A stretch of DNA of 64,000 nt from Clostridium intestinale DSM 6191. Its GTDB lineage: Bacteria > Bacillota > Clostridia > Clostridiales > Clostridiaceae. Numbering within the stretch: position 1 is the stretch's first letter; each line of letters starts with the position of its first letter. The notes below the pieces were generated by a model, which worked only from the letters and a program-made list of their open reading frames with translations, searched no databases and was not told the origin of the DNA. The position numbers and the translations under genes are program-made. Positions 30,669 through 39,275 of this stretch are shown in pieces. The stretch lies in assembly GCF_900130055.1 (NCBI RefSeq), contig NZ_FQXU01000018.1:1-64000 (forward strand). The letters are read 5' to 3'.

Positions 30669-31091
30669 TTAATTAGCTGTTGAATTTATTTTTATTTTTA
30701 ATTGAGTCTCCTGTGGTGGTTGACCAGATATACTTAAATTATAATCAATCTGAACTTCGCCCCCATCATCACTCATATCAATTTTTAAATTTTTAGTATT
30801 TATTTTCAGTTCTAACATTCCGTAAGGCGTGTTATATAAGGTAATATAGTTATTATTTTTTTTGAAATCCATCTTAGTAGTAGTAGTTCCTTCTCGTTCT
30901 AAAGAAATTTCATTTCCAAAAATTTTTAACTTAGTAGTGGTTCCTTCCATTCCAGATATCTCTGTTTCTTCATATATAGCTTCATAGCCATCATTGTTTA
31001 TATAAAATTCACCTGGAGTTACAACCTCTATTACATCATCATCTTCATAGTTTTGATTGGATATTATTGATATTAGTGCTTTCTTTTTCAC
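30669..31091 (-). CDS. DUF1934 calycin-like protein (YwiB family)
   Basis: A 140-residue protein predicted to be all beta: alternating strands with TTTKLKIFGNEISLEREG and a C-terminal DYNLSISGQPPQETQLKIKI. It fits DUF1934 (B. subtilis YwiB), a small calycin-like barrel of unknown ligand. The start is GTG 31091, eight bases after AAGGAGG, giving VKKKALISIIS; the longer frame has no ribosome site. Confidence 0.8.
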   Translation of the reverse strand: MKKKALISIISNQNYEDDDVIEVVTPGEFYINNDGYEAIYEETEISGMEGTTTKLKIFGNEISLEREGTTTTKMDFKKNNNYITLYNTPYGMLELKINTKNLKIDMSDDGGEVQIDYNLSISGQPPQETQLKIKINSTAN

Positions 31092-31227
31092 AAAACCAGC
31101 CTCCTTATAAAGTATAAAACTCAAATCTCTAGCGTCTTGCTGGCTTAATTTACATTAAACTCCTAGCTTTTTGCTAATTAATTTTATATCTTTATTTTAA
31201 GTATTTTGTAAACTTTAATCAATATAT

Positions 31228-31869
31228 TTATTTATCTATCAAATCTTTTATAATTTCAACTATTTTAAATTTTATTTTTATCTTATTTTTGTCATTTTTA
31301 TTAGATATTTCAGTATATTCGTCATCATCTAAAACTCTTTTCATTGTCTCCTCAGTTTCTTTATCTGAGACTTGTCCCTTAGTAACATCTACGAAACATA
31401 GCGGAGGAAACATTACACACCACCAATTCTTACCTTGTCCACTTCCTATTATTACTCTATAAGCTTCATATTCACCTTGAGGCAATGTTATATTTCCATA
31501 ATTTTTTTCCGGAAAATTTTCTCTATCTAAAGTTGAATTGACACTATAATTGTATCCATTTTCCTTTATTGTTTTCTCAGCTATTTTAAGTATTTGCTTG
31601 TTGTTATTACGCAAAATATCTCTTGATTCATCTATTGATTTAGAATCTTTTAATTTTGGAAAAATATAATTTATTATATTATCCTTAACCTTAATTTTCA
31701 GCTGTTGATCAGCCTCTTCATCACTGTTAGCTATAACATGGAACCTAATTAATTTTTCACTTATATCCTTAACAATTTCTTCATCAGACTTTACCTGTTT
31801 CGCACCAACAAAAAAATATAAATTAACTATTGCTATTATCCCTAATAAAAAACAAAATATTTTTTTCAT
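31228..31869 (-). CDS. spoIIR: SpoIIR, forespore signal protein
   Basis: A 213-residue secreted protein made in the forespore under sigma-F. It activates the SpoIIGA protease across the septum, so that pro-sigma-E is cleaved in the mother cell. The N-terminal signal segment is IFCFLLGIIAIVNLYFF. Family landmarks are LIRFHVIANSDEEADQQLK and the C-terminal GQGKNWWCVMFPPLCFVD. AGGAGG precedes ATG 31869; the longer frame is not supported. It lies 58 bp downstream of ispE. Confidence 0.95.
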   Translation of the reverse strand: MKKIFCFLLGIIAIVNLYFFVGAKQVKSDEEIVKDISEKLIRFHVIANSDEEADQQLKIKVKDNIINYIFPKLKDSKSIDESRDILRNNNKQILKIAEKTIKENGYNYSVNSTLDRENFPEKNYGNITLPQGEYEAYRVIIGSGQGKNWWCVMFPPLCFVDVTKGQVSDKETEETMKRVLDDDEYTEISNKNDKNKIKIKFKIVEIIKDLIDK

Positions 31870-31927
31870 TCTATCAACCTCCTGTATCTTGAATTGTTGA
31901 CAGAAGAAATTTATTTTATACACATAT

Positions 31928-32773
31928 TTATATAGTTCTTGTTATAAATACATCATTAAATTGCTTTTTCATTCTTTCATAACAACTTTGAGCTTTAAGC
32001 ATATCATCAAAAAACCCAAAAACTGTAGGACCACTTCCACTCATCATAGATCCTATTGATCCCATTTTTATCATATCTTCTTTTATTTTTATAATAAGTG
32101 GATGCCTTCTCAATGTAACATTCTCAAGATGGTTTTTCATGTTTTTCGCTACAAATAGCAAGTCATCTTTCTCAATTGCTTCAATTAGTTCATTTACTAA
32201 AACTTTTTTAAATATCTTATTTATATCTATAGCTCCATATACGTCTTTTGTTGAAACTCCAAAAGGTGGCTTAACTAAAACTAGTATTTTATCCTTAAAG
32301 GATTTAAGTTCAGATATTTTTTCTCCAATTCCCTCACACAAACATGTGCCACCTTTAATACAATATGGTATATCAGCCCCAAGTTTCACTCCAAGATCCA
32401 TTAAATCCTGTTCGCTAGCCCCTACATCGAACATTTCATTTAGAGCTTTAAGTACGGCAGCAGCGTTTGTACTTCCGCCTGCTAAACCAGCAGCAACCGG
32501 TATGTTTTTAACTATATCAATATGTATTCCTCTATTAATTTTATATGTATCCATAAATAATCTAGCAGCTTTATACGCAAGGTTTCTATCATCTTTTGGA
32601 ACATAAGGCTTATTACACTCTATTGTAATATCGTTGCTTCTTTTTTCATTTAGTTCTATCAAATCATATAAATCAATATTTTGCATTATCATTCTTAAAA
32701 GATGATATCCATCTTCCCTTTTACCTACTACCTCTAACGCAATATTGATTTTGCCATAGGCCTTAATTTTCAT
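31928..32773 (-). CDS. ispE: 4-diphosphocytidyl-2-C-methyl-D-erythritol kinase
   Basis: A 281-residue GHMP kinase of the MEP isoprenoid pathway, phosphorylating CDP-ME. It has the N-terminal KAYGKINIALEV with RREDGYHLL-like motif GKREDGYHLL, the GHMP ATP loop PVAAGLAGGSTNAAA (about residues 90-104) and the C-terminal MSGSGPTVFG. ATG 32773, nine bases after AAAGGA, fits the family; the upstream ATG does not. Its product feeds the polyprenyl chains made by enzymes such as the 51 kb synthase. Confidence 0.96.
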   Translation of the reverse strand: MKIKAYGKINIALEVVGKREDGYHLLRMIMQNIDLYDLIELNEKRSNDITIECNKPYVPKDDRNLAYKAARLFMDTYKINRGIHIDIVKNIPVAAGLAGGSTNAAAVLKALNEMFDVGASEQDLMDLGVKLGADIPYCIKGGTCLCEGIGEKISELKSFKDKILVLVKPPFGVSTKDVYGAIDINKIFKKVLVNELIEAIEKDDLLFVAKNMKNHLENVTLRRHPLIIKIKEDMIKMGSIGSMMSGSGPTVFGFFDDMLKAQSCYERMKKQFNDVFITRTI

Positions 32774-32904
32774 AAAATCTATTCCTTTCAACTTCAAATC
32801 ACTATTTATATTATTATTTAATATATTTATCTTGTAAAGATATTAAATAATAATATAAATGTCATTACGCATAAATCATTATACATTCTATATTAAAAAT
32901 AAGA

Positions 32905-32931
32905 AACCCAACTTTTGTTGAGTTTCAAAAT
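32905..32931 (-). terminator. Terminator of cphA
   Basis: GAAACTCAAC-AAAA-GTTGGGTTTC with a following TTATTTTT on the minus strand, just after the cphA stop. Confidence 0.85.
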
Positions 32932-32941
32932 TAATTTTATA

Positions 32942-35554
32942 TTATTGTACTGCAACTTCCTTTAATACTCCTTGAGAGGATTTTAAATAATTAAATAATC
33001 TATCAAATTTTTCATAGAATACTACTATTAAGTCTCCTTTTTGAGCAATATTCAAAGCTTCTCTTAGTGCTTCTAATTCATCTAAGACAACTTTTACATT
33101 GTTTTTTTCCTTAATAGTTTTTAACACTCCTCTCTCTAATATCTCAGCTACTTCTCTTTCTTTTCTTCCACGTTTGTCTTTATCTTCTTTTATAAACACT
33201 TTATCAAAATATTCTCCACATAGCTCTGCTATTTTAATAGAGGAACTATCCTCTCTATCTCCCGGAACTCCAATTACTCCAATTAAATTTCTAACTTTCA
33301 TATCTACTAATGATGATATTACAGATTTATAACCTTGGTAGTTATGGCCGTAATCTAAAATTACATTTACTCCATTAATCTCAAATTGATTAAATCTTCC
33401 TCTGTTTGTTTTTTCGTCACTTTTAAAACTCTCTAATCCTTTAGCTATAATACAATAGTCTACATTCATCGCTACCAATGCACCTACAGCTGCCATGGCA
33501 TTACCTATATTATATTTTAACTTCCCATCTAATGATATTCCTATTTTATCAATCGCGCATATCTTATAAGTTTTATTATTATTTGTAACCATAAGATTGT
33601 TTTCATCTAAATAGATAGCAATCCCTCCATTAGATATATTTTCAATAATATATCTATTATCCTTATCAAAGGAGAAAAATACTTTCTTGCTCTTTATTCT
33701 AGACAAGGCCTGCAAACTCCAGTAGTCATCTGCATTTATAACAGCATAGCCACCCTCTCTAATTTCTTCTACTACTAAGGATTTTACAAACATTAATTCC
33801 TCCATAGAATTAATACCATCCAAACCCAAATGATCTTCAGTTATATTAGTTATTATACCAACATCAGCAAAATCATAAGCTAGTCCTTTTCTTATTATTC
33901 CACCTCTAGCTGTCTCTAATACTGCTACTTCAACATCTTTATTTAAGAAAATTGTCTTAGCACTTTCTGCACCGGTATCATCGCCCGTATCTATACACTT
34001 ATCTCCAACAAAGATTCCATCCGTTGATGTCATTCCAACCTTATATCCTATAAGATTGAAAATATAAGCAATTAATCTAGTAGTAGTAGTTTTACCGTTA
34101 GTACCTGTAACTGAAATAACTGGAATATTTTTAGGGTTATCATTATACAAAAGATTAACTATAGGTTTAGCTACATCAACTACTTTACCTTCAGTAGGAT
34201 AGCAATGCATTCTTATACCTGGAGCTGCGTTTACCTCCATTACTATGCCAGTATCACCTAACGGCTTACTTATATCTTCTGTACATATATCTACTCCACA
34301 TATATCTAACCCAACTGCTTTAGCCGCCCTAATGGCTATGTCTTTATTTTCTTCACAAATAATATCTGTACAATCTATTGCATATCCTCCCGTAGAAAGA
34401 TTTGCATTCTCTCTAAGATATAATCTCTTATTTTTTTCAATTATACTATTTAAAGTCAAATTTTCTTTAATTAATAAAGATAAGAGTTGTTCATCAATTT
34501 TTATCTTTGTTAATGGTTTTTCATGATCTTCCCCTCTATTTGGATCTTTATTAGCATTGTATATAAGTTCCCTTACACTCCTTTGCCCATCCCCTTCTAT
34601 AAAAGGCGGAACCCTAAGAGAAGCTGCAATCACTTTGCCATCAACAATTAATACTCTGTAATCTTTTCCACATATATATTTCTCTAAAAGTATATCTTCA
34701 GTTTGTTCCTTTAGTCTTTTAAATGCATTTATAAGCTCATTATCATCGTTAATATTTAAAACTACACCCTTACCTTTACTTCCATATTGTGGTTTTAGAA
34801 CTAATGGATATCTTAATTCTTTACTATAATTTATCAATTGCATTATATTATTAACTTTATATCCATTCGCTACAGGAATATATTGATACTTAAGCAAAGT
34901 TTTAGTCAGTAACTTATCACACGCTATATCTGTAGCAACACAAGATGTATTGCTCCCTATAGTAGCTTCTATTATTCTAGCAGCAGAGCCATATCCTATT
35001 TGATACAGTCCACTTTCTCCCAGCTTCACAACTGGTAATCCAATTTTTCTAGCATAGTCACATATTGCTTTTGTACTTGGTCCTTCCGCTTCATCTTTAA
35101 TCATATTCTTTATTAGGTCAAATCTTTGTGAGAATTTTATCGGCACCTGATGTATTAAAGAATTAATTAAGTCAATTGCTAGTTTAGCACATTCTAAAGC
35201 TACATTCTTGTATTGATACTGAAATATTATATAGTAGTGATCTTCTTTAACTTCTCTAGCCTTGCCATAAGCAACATCTATATTAAGCATATTTTGAATA
35301 GCAATTATACAATGCTCACATATATGTGCTAAATAAGTTCCTTCATTAAGACGTTTTACAAATCCGCTATCTTCGTCTATTCCACATCTATGTTTATAAA
35401 GTTCTGGTAATATTTTTAATAAATTAAAATTGAAATTAGGTATATCTTTGCTAGGAATTTCACAGTAACCTTCTAAATCTAAATCCATTCTAATGCATTT
35501 TTTATGAGAGTATATATTTTTCCCTTCATATACTCTTTGACTAACTATTTTCAT
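32942..35554 (-). CDS. cphA: Cyanophycin synthetase
   Basis: An 870-residue CphA that polymerises aspartate and arginine into the storage polypeptide cyanophycin using ATP. Domain order is typical: an N-terminal domain (1 to about 160), an ATP-grasp domain that adds Asp (about 215-475, with LKPQYGSKGKGVVL and VMEVNAAPGIRMH), and a Mur-ligase-like domain that adds Arg (about 475-870, P-loop VTGTNGKTTTTRL). The ATG at 35554 overlaps the end of cphB by 14 bp, implying translational coupling. Several spore-forming clostridia carry this pair. Confidence 0.95.
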   Translation of the reverse strand: MKIVSQRVYEGKNIYSHKKCIRMDLDLEGYCEIPSKDIPNFNFNLLKILPELYKHRCGIDEDSGFVKRLNEGTYLAHICEHCIIAIQNMLNIDVAYGKAREVKEDHYYIIFQYQYKNVALECAKLAIDLINSLIHQVPIKFSQRFDLIKNMIKDEAEGPSTKAICDYARKIGLPVVKLGESGLYQIGYGSAARIIEATIGSNTSCVATDIACDKLLTKTLLKYQYIPVANGYKVNNIMQLINYSKELRYPLVLKPQYGSKGKGVVLNINDDNELINAFKRLKEQTEDILLEKYICGKDYRVLIVDGKVIAASLRVPPFIEGDGQRSVRELIYNANKDPNRGEDHEKPLTKIKIDEQLLSLLIKENLTLNSIIEKNKRLYLRENANLSTGGYAIDCTDIICEENKDIAIRAAKAVGLDICGVDICTEDISKPLGDTGIVMEVNAAPGIRMHCYPTEGKVVDVAKPIVNLLYNDNPKNIPVISVTGTNGKTTTTRLIAYIFNLIGYKVGMTSTDGIFVGDKCIDTGDDTGAESAKTIFLNKDVEVAVLETARGGIIRKGLAYDFADVGIITNITEDHLGLDGINSMEELMFVKSLVVEEIREGGYAVINADDYWSLQALSRIKSKKVFFSFDKDNRYIIENISNGGIAIYLDENNLMVTNNNKTYKICAIDKIGISLDGKLKYNIGNAMAAVGALVAMNVDYCIIAKGLESFKSDEKTNRGRFNQFEINGVNVILDYGHNYQGYKSVISSLVDMKVRNLIGVIGVPGDREDSSSIKIAELCGEYFDKVFIKEDKDKRGRKEREVAEILERGVLKTIKEKNNVKVVLDELEALREALNIAQKGDLIVVFYEKFDRLFNYLKSSQGVLKEVAVQ

Positions 35555-36368
35555 TTCTAGTAATTTCCTCCTCAAAAGGTACTCTCTTTTGCAAATCAAA
35601 TCTGTTTCCTGCAGTTAAAATATGCATCTTAACATTATACATACTTAAAATCTCTTCCTGATATTTTTCTGATACATTTGAAAAAGTTAAATCTGCACCA
35701 TCAAGAAAATAAACCGCACCATTTCCAATAACCTTAATCTCATTTTTATCAACAACTATGGCTGTATCTTCATCTATTCCTATTCCCAAAGTTTCCGGAT
35801 TTTGAGCTATACCTGCTAACAATCTTCCTATTCTACCTCTTTGCGCGAAATGTTGATCTATTATAACTTTTTTAATAAATCCAAAACCAGGCGCCATTTT
35901 TAAAGTGCATTTTCTTGGAGATTTTTCATCATCTCCTTTGACAATCATTGTGCTACTCATTATAGAGGCACCCGCTGATGTACCAACCAAAACACATCCT
36001 TCTTGAAATGCCTTGTTAAACTCGTCAAATAAAGGAGTACCTCCAACTAAACTTGTTATTCTAAGTTGGTCTCCTCCTGTGAAAAATATTATGGATGAAT
36101 CCCTTACTATATTTAAATTATTTTCATCAAAAGAATCTTTTCTATTACTTACATCTAAAACTTTAAGATTTTTTACTCCTAGTTCAGAAAAAACTTTTTT
36201 ATATTTATCCCATGCCTCTTTAGGATACTCTGTTGCTAAGGTTGCTATTGTTAAAGCTTTAGATTTATTTTTAAGTTCTAATGATACATTTTTTAATATT
36301 TCTTTTCTTCCTTCTTTATCTTCAGCTCCTCCTATAATTATTAGTTTTCCATCACAATAGTTATCCAA
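35541..36368 (-). CDS. cphB: Cyanophycinase
   Basis: A 275-residue S51-family serine peptidase that cuts cyanophycin to beta-Asp-Arg dipeptides. The nucleophile elbow GTSAGASIMS carries the catalytic Ser; KLIIIGGAEDKEGR, FFTGGDQLRI and DQHFAQRGRIGRL are the other family motifs. The frame is open to a GTG that is part of GAGGTG; TTG 36368 six bases later is the likely start. It is upstream of and overlapping cphA. Confidence 0.93.
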   Translation of the reverse strand: MDNYCDGKLIIIGGAEDKEGRKEILKNVSLELKNKSKALTIATLATEYPKEAWDKYKKVFSELGVKNLKVLDVSNRKDSFDENNLNIVRDSSIIFFTGGDQLRITSLVGGTPLFDEFNKAFQEGCVLVGTSAGASIMSSTMIVKGDDEKSPRKCTLKMAPGFGFIKKVIIDQHFAQRGRIGRLLAGIAQNPETLGIGIDEDTAIVVDKNEIKVIGNGAVYFLDGADLTFSNVSEKYQEEILSMYNVKMHILTAGNRFDLQKRVPFEEEITRNENS

Positions 36369-36464
36369 AAAAATCACCTCAAATCATGCATTTCTATTGT
36401 ATCCATGAATTTACATAATTATTCATTATTTTATGTCTCAATCTTTAAGTGATTAGATAACATA

Positions 36465-36494
36465 AAAAGACTTAGCTAAACAGCCAAGTCTTCT
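36465..36494 (-). terminator. Terminator of sipL
   Basis: AAGACTTGGCTG/AGCTAAGTCTT hairpin with a TTTTTATG tail on the minus strand, immediately after the sipL stop. Confidence 0.85.
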
Positions 36495-36505
36495 TTCATA
36501 ACATT

Positions 36506-38071
36506 TTATATTACAGCTCTTCCAGGAATCAGCAACTTACATCCAGGTTTTAAAGTTTCTTTCTCATCCAAGTCATTTAGTTTTACCAAATCCATAACTG
36601 TTGTTGAATATTTTTTAGCTAATGACCATAATGTATCTCCAGCTTGTATAACATATATTATTATACTAGCCACCTTTTTTTGAAGTTCATCTTCTACCAT
36701 TTCCAATGCAGAAACCCACTTCTTAGAAGCATTATATATTACTTTTCCCACTGTGGAAACTGTGGCTTTTATAGCTATTGTTGCACCTTCTATCGAAGCT
36801 TGAATATTCTCGATAAAAGCACTAACTATACCTTTCATTTCTTTAAGTGCATTAGCAATATCTAGAGACGTCTTAAAAGGTATCTCTCCCTTTATTTTAA
36901 TAACCTCTTTATCCATGCTATCAGTTTTATATATTACTTCTGCTTTTACAATTCCTTCAATTAAAATTTTCCCATCTGTAACCTCATTATTAGTTATTAG
37001 TACATTTCCTTTTGTAGATATTATACTCACAGGCTCTGGCATATCTTCAGTTAGTGTTATATTATCTTTAACTATAACTTCTCCCATTTCTTGCCCTTGC
37101 ACTATACCTATCTTTGCCTCATCTGTACTTAATTCTATTTTAGTAGAAGGTGAATATGCATCCTTAATAAAATCTACTTCTTCTTTTTGTACTACTTTTA
37201 AATCTACTCTTGTAAGTACATTAAAATCTACATTTCTTGTTTCGCCTAAGTCATCTTCTCTTATTTGTACATCATTGCTTACCATATTAAAATCAGCATA
37301 AGCAATCATATCAGACGTAACTCCTATAACCTCTTCTTCTCTATTTATATATATATCATCTTCTAAAGTCACTAATTCCCTTCCATCGGCAGCTCTATAT
37401 AATATATCAACTTTGCAAAAACACGAGGTTCCAACTCTATCTTCATAAAGTTTAACGTCTTTTTTATGAAGATTTATAGACGCCTTCAATATTTTTCCTA
37501 TTTGAGGCTTATCCATACCTACTACCAAAGTTCCTTTACCCGATATTTCAAGTTCCTTTTTTGCAGATATTTTATCAATAGTTTCTTTACTCTTTAATAT
37601 TTGTACATCTTTTAATCCCGTAACATCTTTCAAAAAATCTAGGTGAGAATTTTTGTAACATTGACTCTTTATCATTAAATTTCCTTCTATAGCTACTTTT
37701 CTTTCATTGATTATCTTACCTTCAATATGTTCAATTATACAATTTGCTTCACAGGAAACTCTATGTTCTGAATCTAGCGCTTCAATATAGCTATTAAACC
37801 TATCGCTATAAGAAACACTATTTACAACTACCCCATCTTCTTCTCTTGCTAAATATAAAACTAGATATTCTATAGTTCCGTCAATTGAAATTCTATCTCC
37901 CATAGATTCTTTGCTATTTATTATAGTCTTTGCATCCACTGAAATAATCTCCTGGACATCCGGATGCGTATCTGGAATTAAAAACTCTCCTCTTAATGGT
38001 AATTCATTAGTATCTTCTCTAAGTAATTGCTCATACTCTACACTTTCTCTTATAACATCTATCTGTGACAT
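36506..38071 (-). CDS. sipL: SipL-type spore coat morphogenesis protein (DUF3794/SPOCS plus LysM)
   Basis: A 521-residue protein of three SPOCS (DUF3794) repeats followed by a C-terminal LysM domain (about residues 470-518, YVIQAGDTLWSLAKKYSTTV). This is the architecture of SipL, which in C. difficile binds SpoIVA through LysM and encases the forespore with coat. The N-terminal motif LPLRGEFLIPDTHPDVQEI is typical of the SPOCS family. The second ATG (38071) has the better spacing from GGGAGGG. It is next to veg and yabG, a conserved clostridial group. Confidence 0.92.
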   Translation of the reverse strand: MSQIDVIRESVEYEQLLREDTNELPLRGEFLIPDTHPDVQEIISVDAKTIINSKESMGDRISIDGTIEYLVLYLAREEDGVVVNSVSYSDRFNSYIEALDSEHRVSCEANCIIEHIEGKIINERKVAIEGNLMIKSQCYKNSHLDFLKDVTGLKDVQILKSKETIDKISAKKELEISGKGTLVVGMDKPQIGKILKASINLHKKDVKLYEDRVGTSCFCKVDILYRAADGRELVTLEDDIYINREEEVIGVTSDMIAYADFNMVSNDVQIREDDLGETRNVDFNVLTRVDLKVVQKEEVDFIKDAYSPSTKIELSTDEAKIGIVQGQEMGEVIVKDNITLTEDMPEPVSIISTKGNVLITNNEVTDGKILIEGIVKAEVIYKTDSMDKEVIKIKGEIPFKTSLDIANALKEMKGIVSAFIENIQASIEGATIAIKATVSTVGKVIYNASKKWVSALEMVEDELQKKVASIIIYVIQAGDTLWSLAKKYSTTVMDLVKLNDLDEKETLKPGCKLLIPGRAVI

Positions 38072-38240
38072 CATATCCCTCCCATAAAATACAAAATACC
38101 TAATACTATTTATACTTTCTTTCCTATAATATATGAATACTTTATACCGTATTTAAAATAATTATTACGACATATTTAAACATATATTTTATTAATTTTG
38201 TCGAAACATATATAATATTAAGTTTTTTTCTCAAAAGTTA

Positions 38241-38269
38241 TTGACATGGTAATTAAAATGTCGTATTAT
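38241..38269 (+). promoter_or_regulatory. Sigma-A promoter of the candidate small RNA
   Basis: TTGACA (38241-38246), 17 bp, TATTAT (38264-38269) on the plus strand, pointing away from sipL into a gene-free interval that ends in a perfect terminator. Confidence 0.8.
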
Positions 38270-38274
38270 AAAAG

Positions 38275-38362
38275 AGGTTATTGACCATATAACCTCTCAT
38301 AAATTCTCAATACCCTTTTATACCATAGTTGAAAGATGGAAACCCACCATCTTTCTTTTTTT
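38275..38362 (+). ncRNA. Candidate ~88-nt small RNA
   Basis: The interval between sipL and the first veg gene holds a complete non-coding transcription unit. It has a consensus promoter (38241-38269), a predicted start near 38275, a 5' hairpin GAGGTTAT-(7 nt)-ATAACCTC (38274-38296), about 34 unstructured bases, and a terminator hairpin GAAAGATGG-(7 nt)-CCATCTTTC followed by seven T (38331-38362). No ribosome site or reading frame of useful length lies in it. I cannot match it to a known RNA family. It could be a trans-acting sRNA or a sporulation-linked RNA. Confidence 0.6.
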
Positions 38363-38372
38363 ATACAATAAA

Positions 38373-38402
38373 AAAACTTCGATTTTTTTAATCGAAGTTT
38401 AT
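38373..38402 (-). terminator. Terminator of veg copy 1
   Basis: AAACTTCGATT-(6 nt)-AATCGAAGTTTTTT on the minus strand, overlapping the stop codon. The same stem is repeated after veg copy 2. Confidence 0.9.
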
Positions 38403-38635
38403 CCTGCAAAGTATAATTGAACTGTCTTTGTCAAAACATCTGAATAACTATATGTCACTGTCCTTTGGGTGTCACTTTCTAATCTTACAACGAAAATACT
38501 AGGGTATACTCCTTCAAGTACTCCATTATTTACTAGGATCTTTTTTCTTCCACCGTTAGCCCTTAAGGTTACTTTTTCACCTACATGGCCTTCAAGGTCT
38601 CTTTTTATGGAAGCTAAGGTTCTATTCTTTTCCAA
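38399..38635 (-). CDS. veg: Veg family protein, copy 1
   Basis: A 78-residue Veg protein (DUF1021), small, basic and beta-rich. Its central GEKVTLRANGGRKK and the C-terminal RTVTYSYSDVLTKTVQL match the family. In Bacillus veg is transcribed very strongly and affects biofilm and spore outgrowth; its biochemical role is unclear. Start TTG 38635 is eight bases after GAGGG (the longer frame begins at a GTG in the site). It is preceded by two tandem promoters and is about 80% identical to the copy 350 bp upstream. Confidence 0.92.
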   Translation of the reverse strand: MEKNRTLASIKRDLEGHVGEKVTLRANGGRKKILVNNGVLEGVYPSIFVVRLESDTQRTVTYSYSDVLTKTVQLYFAG

Positions 38636-38660
38636 ATTAAACACCCTCTTTCCATTATAT

Positions 38661-38689
38661 ATTTTACCTCAAAACCTCATAATTGTCAA
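38661..38689 (-). promoter_or_regulatory. veg copy 1 promoter P1
   Basis: Minus-strand TTGACA (38684-38689), 17 bp, TAAAAT (38661-38666), about 26 bp before the start codon's ribosome-site region. It is close to the sigma-A consensus. Confidence 0.8.
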
Positions 38690-38701
38690 ATTAAAATTTT
38701 A

Positions 38702-38731
38702 ATTTTATCACTATTTACTCCAACTTGTCAA
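38702..38731 (-). promoter_or_regulatory. veg copy 1 promoter P2
   Basis: A second minus-strand TTGACA (38726-38731), 18 bp, TAAAAT (38702-38707), in tandem with P1. The remaining DNA up to 38950 is AT-rich with no other feature that I can see. Confidence 0.7.
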
Positions 38732-38954
38732 TCTAATTTTTAAATTCCAAAAATTTAATCTTATATTTTTTTATAATTTGTTGCTTAACATACAAATAAA
38801 TTTTAATTTTACACTGGTATTTATTTATAATGTATACAGCAATATTTTAATTCTTAGTATGAGTTCTATAGTAGTATATCCATATAATTAATTATTATTT
38901 ATATTTAGTAAATATTATTGATTTATCTATTTGAAACTTTTATTTATAAAAAAT

Positions 38955-38985
38955 AAGAACTTCGATTTTTAAATCGAAGTTTATC
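38955..38985 (-). terminator. Terminator of veg copy 2
   Basis: AAACTTCGATTT-AAA-AATCGAAGTT and a T-rich tail on the minus strand, overlapping the stop codon. It is nearly identical to the copy 1 terminator. Confidence 0.88.
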
Positions 38986-39220
38986 CTCCAAAATACAATT
39001 GGACGGTTTTTGTTAATATATCTGAATAACTATATGTCACAGTCCTTTGTGCTCCAGTTTCTAGTCTAACGACAAAGATACTTGGATATACTCCTTCAAG
39101 TACTCCACTATCAACAAAAATTTTCTTTCTCCCTCCGTTAGCTTTTAATGTAACTTTTTCTCCAATGTGTGCTTCTAGATATTTCTTTATAGACGCAATC
39201 GTCGTATTTTTCTCCAACAC
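38981..39220 (-). CDS. Veg family protein, copy 2
   Basis: A 79-residue Veg paralogue (DUF1021) with the same GEKVTLKANGGRKK and RTVTYSYSDILTKTVQL motifs as copy 1. Start GTG 39220 is six bases after AGGAGG; TTG 39217 is also possible. No sigma-A promoter is visible in the 55 bp between it and yabG, so it may be transcribed by read-through from yabG late in sporulation, unlike copy 1, which has two vegetative promoters. The two copies form a tandem duplication. Confidence 0.9.
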   Translation of the reverse strand: MLEKNTTIASIKKYLEAHIGEKVTLKANGGRKKIFVDSGVLEGVYPSIFVVRLETGAQRTVTYSYSDILTKTVQLYFGG

Positions 39221-39275
39221 TCACATCCTCCTTGTATTTTATTACTAGCAAAATTAGTTTTAAATATTTCTAATA

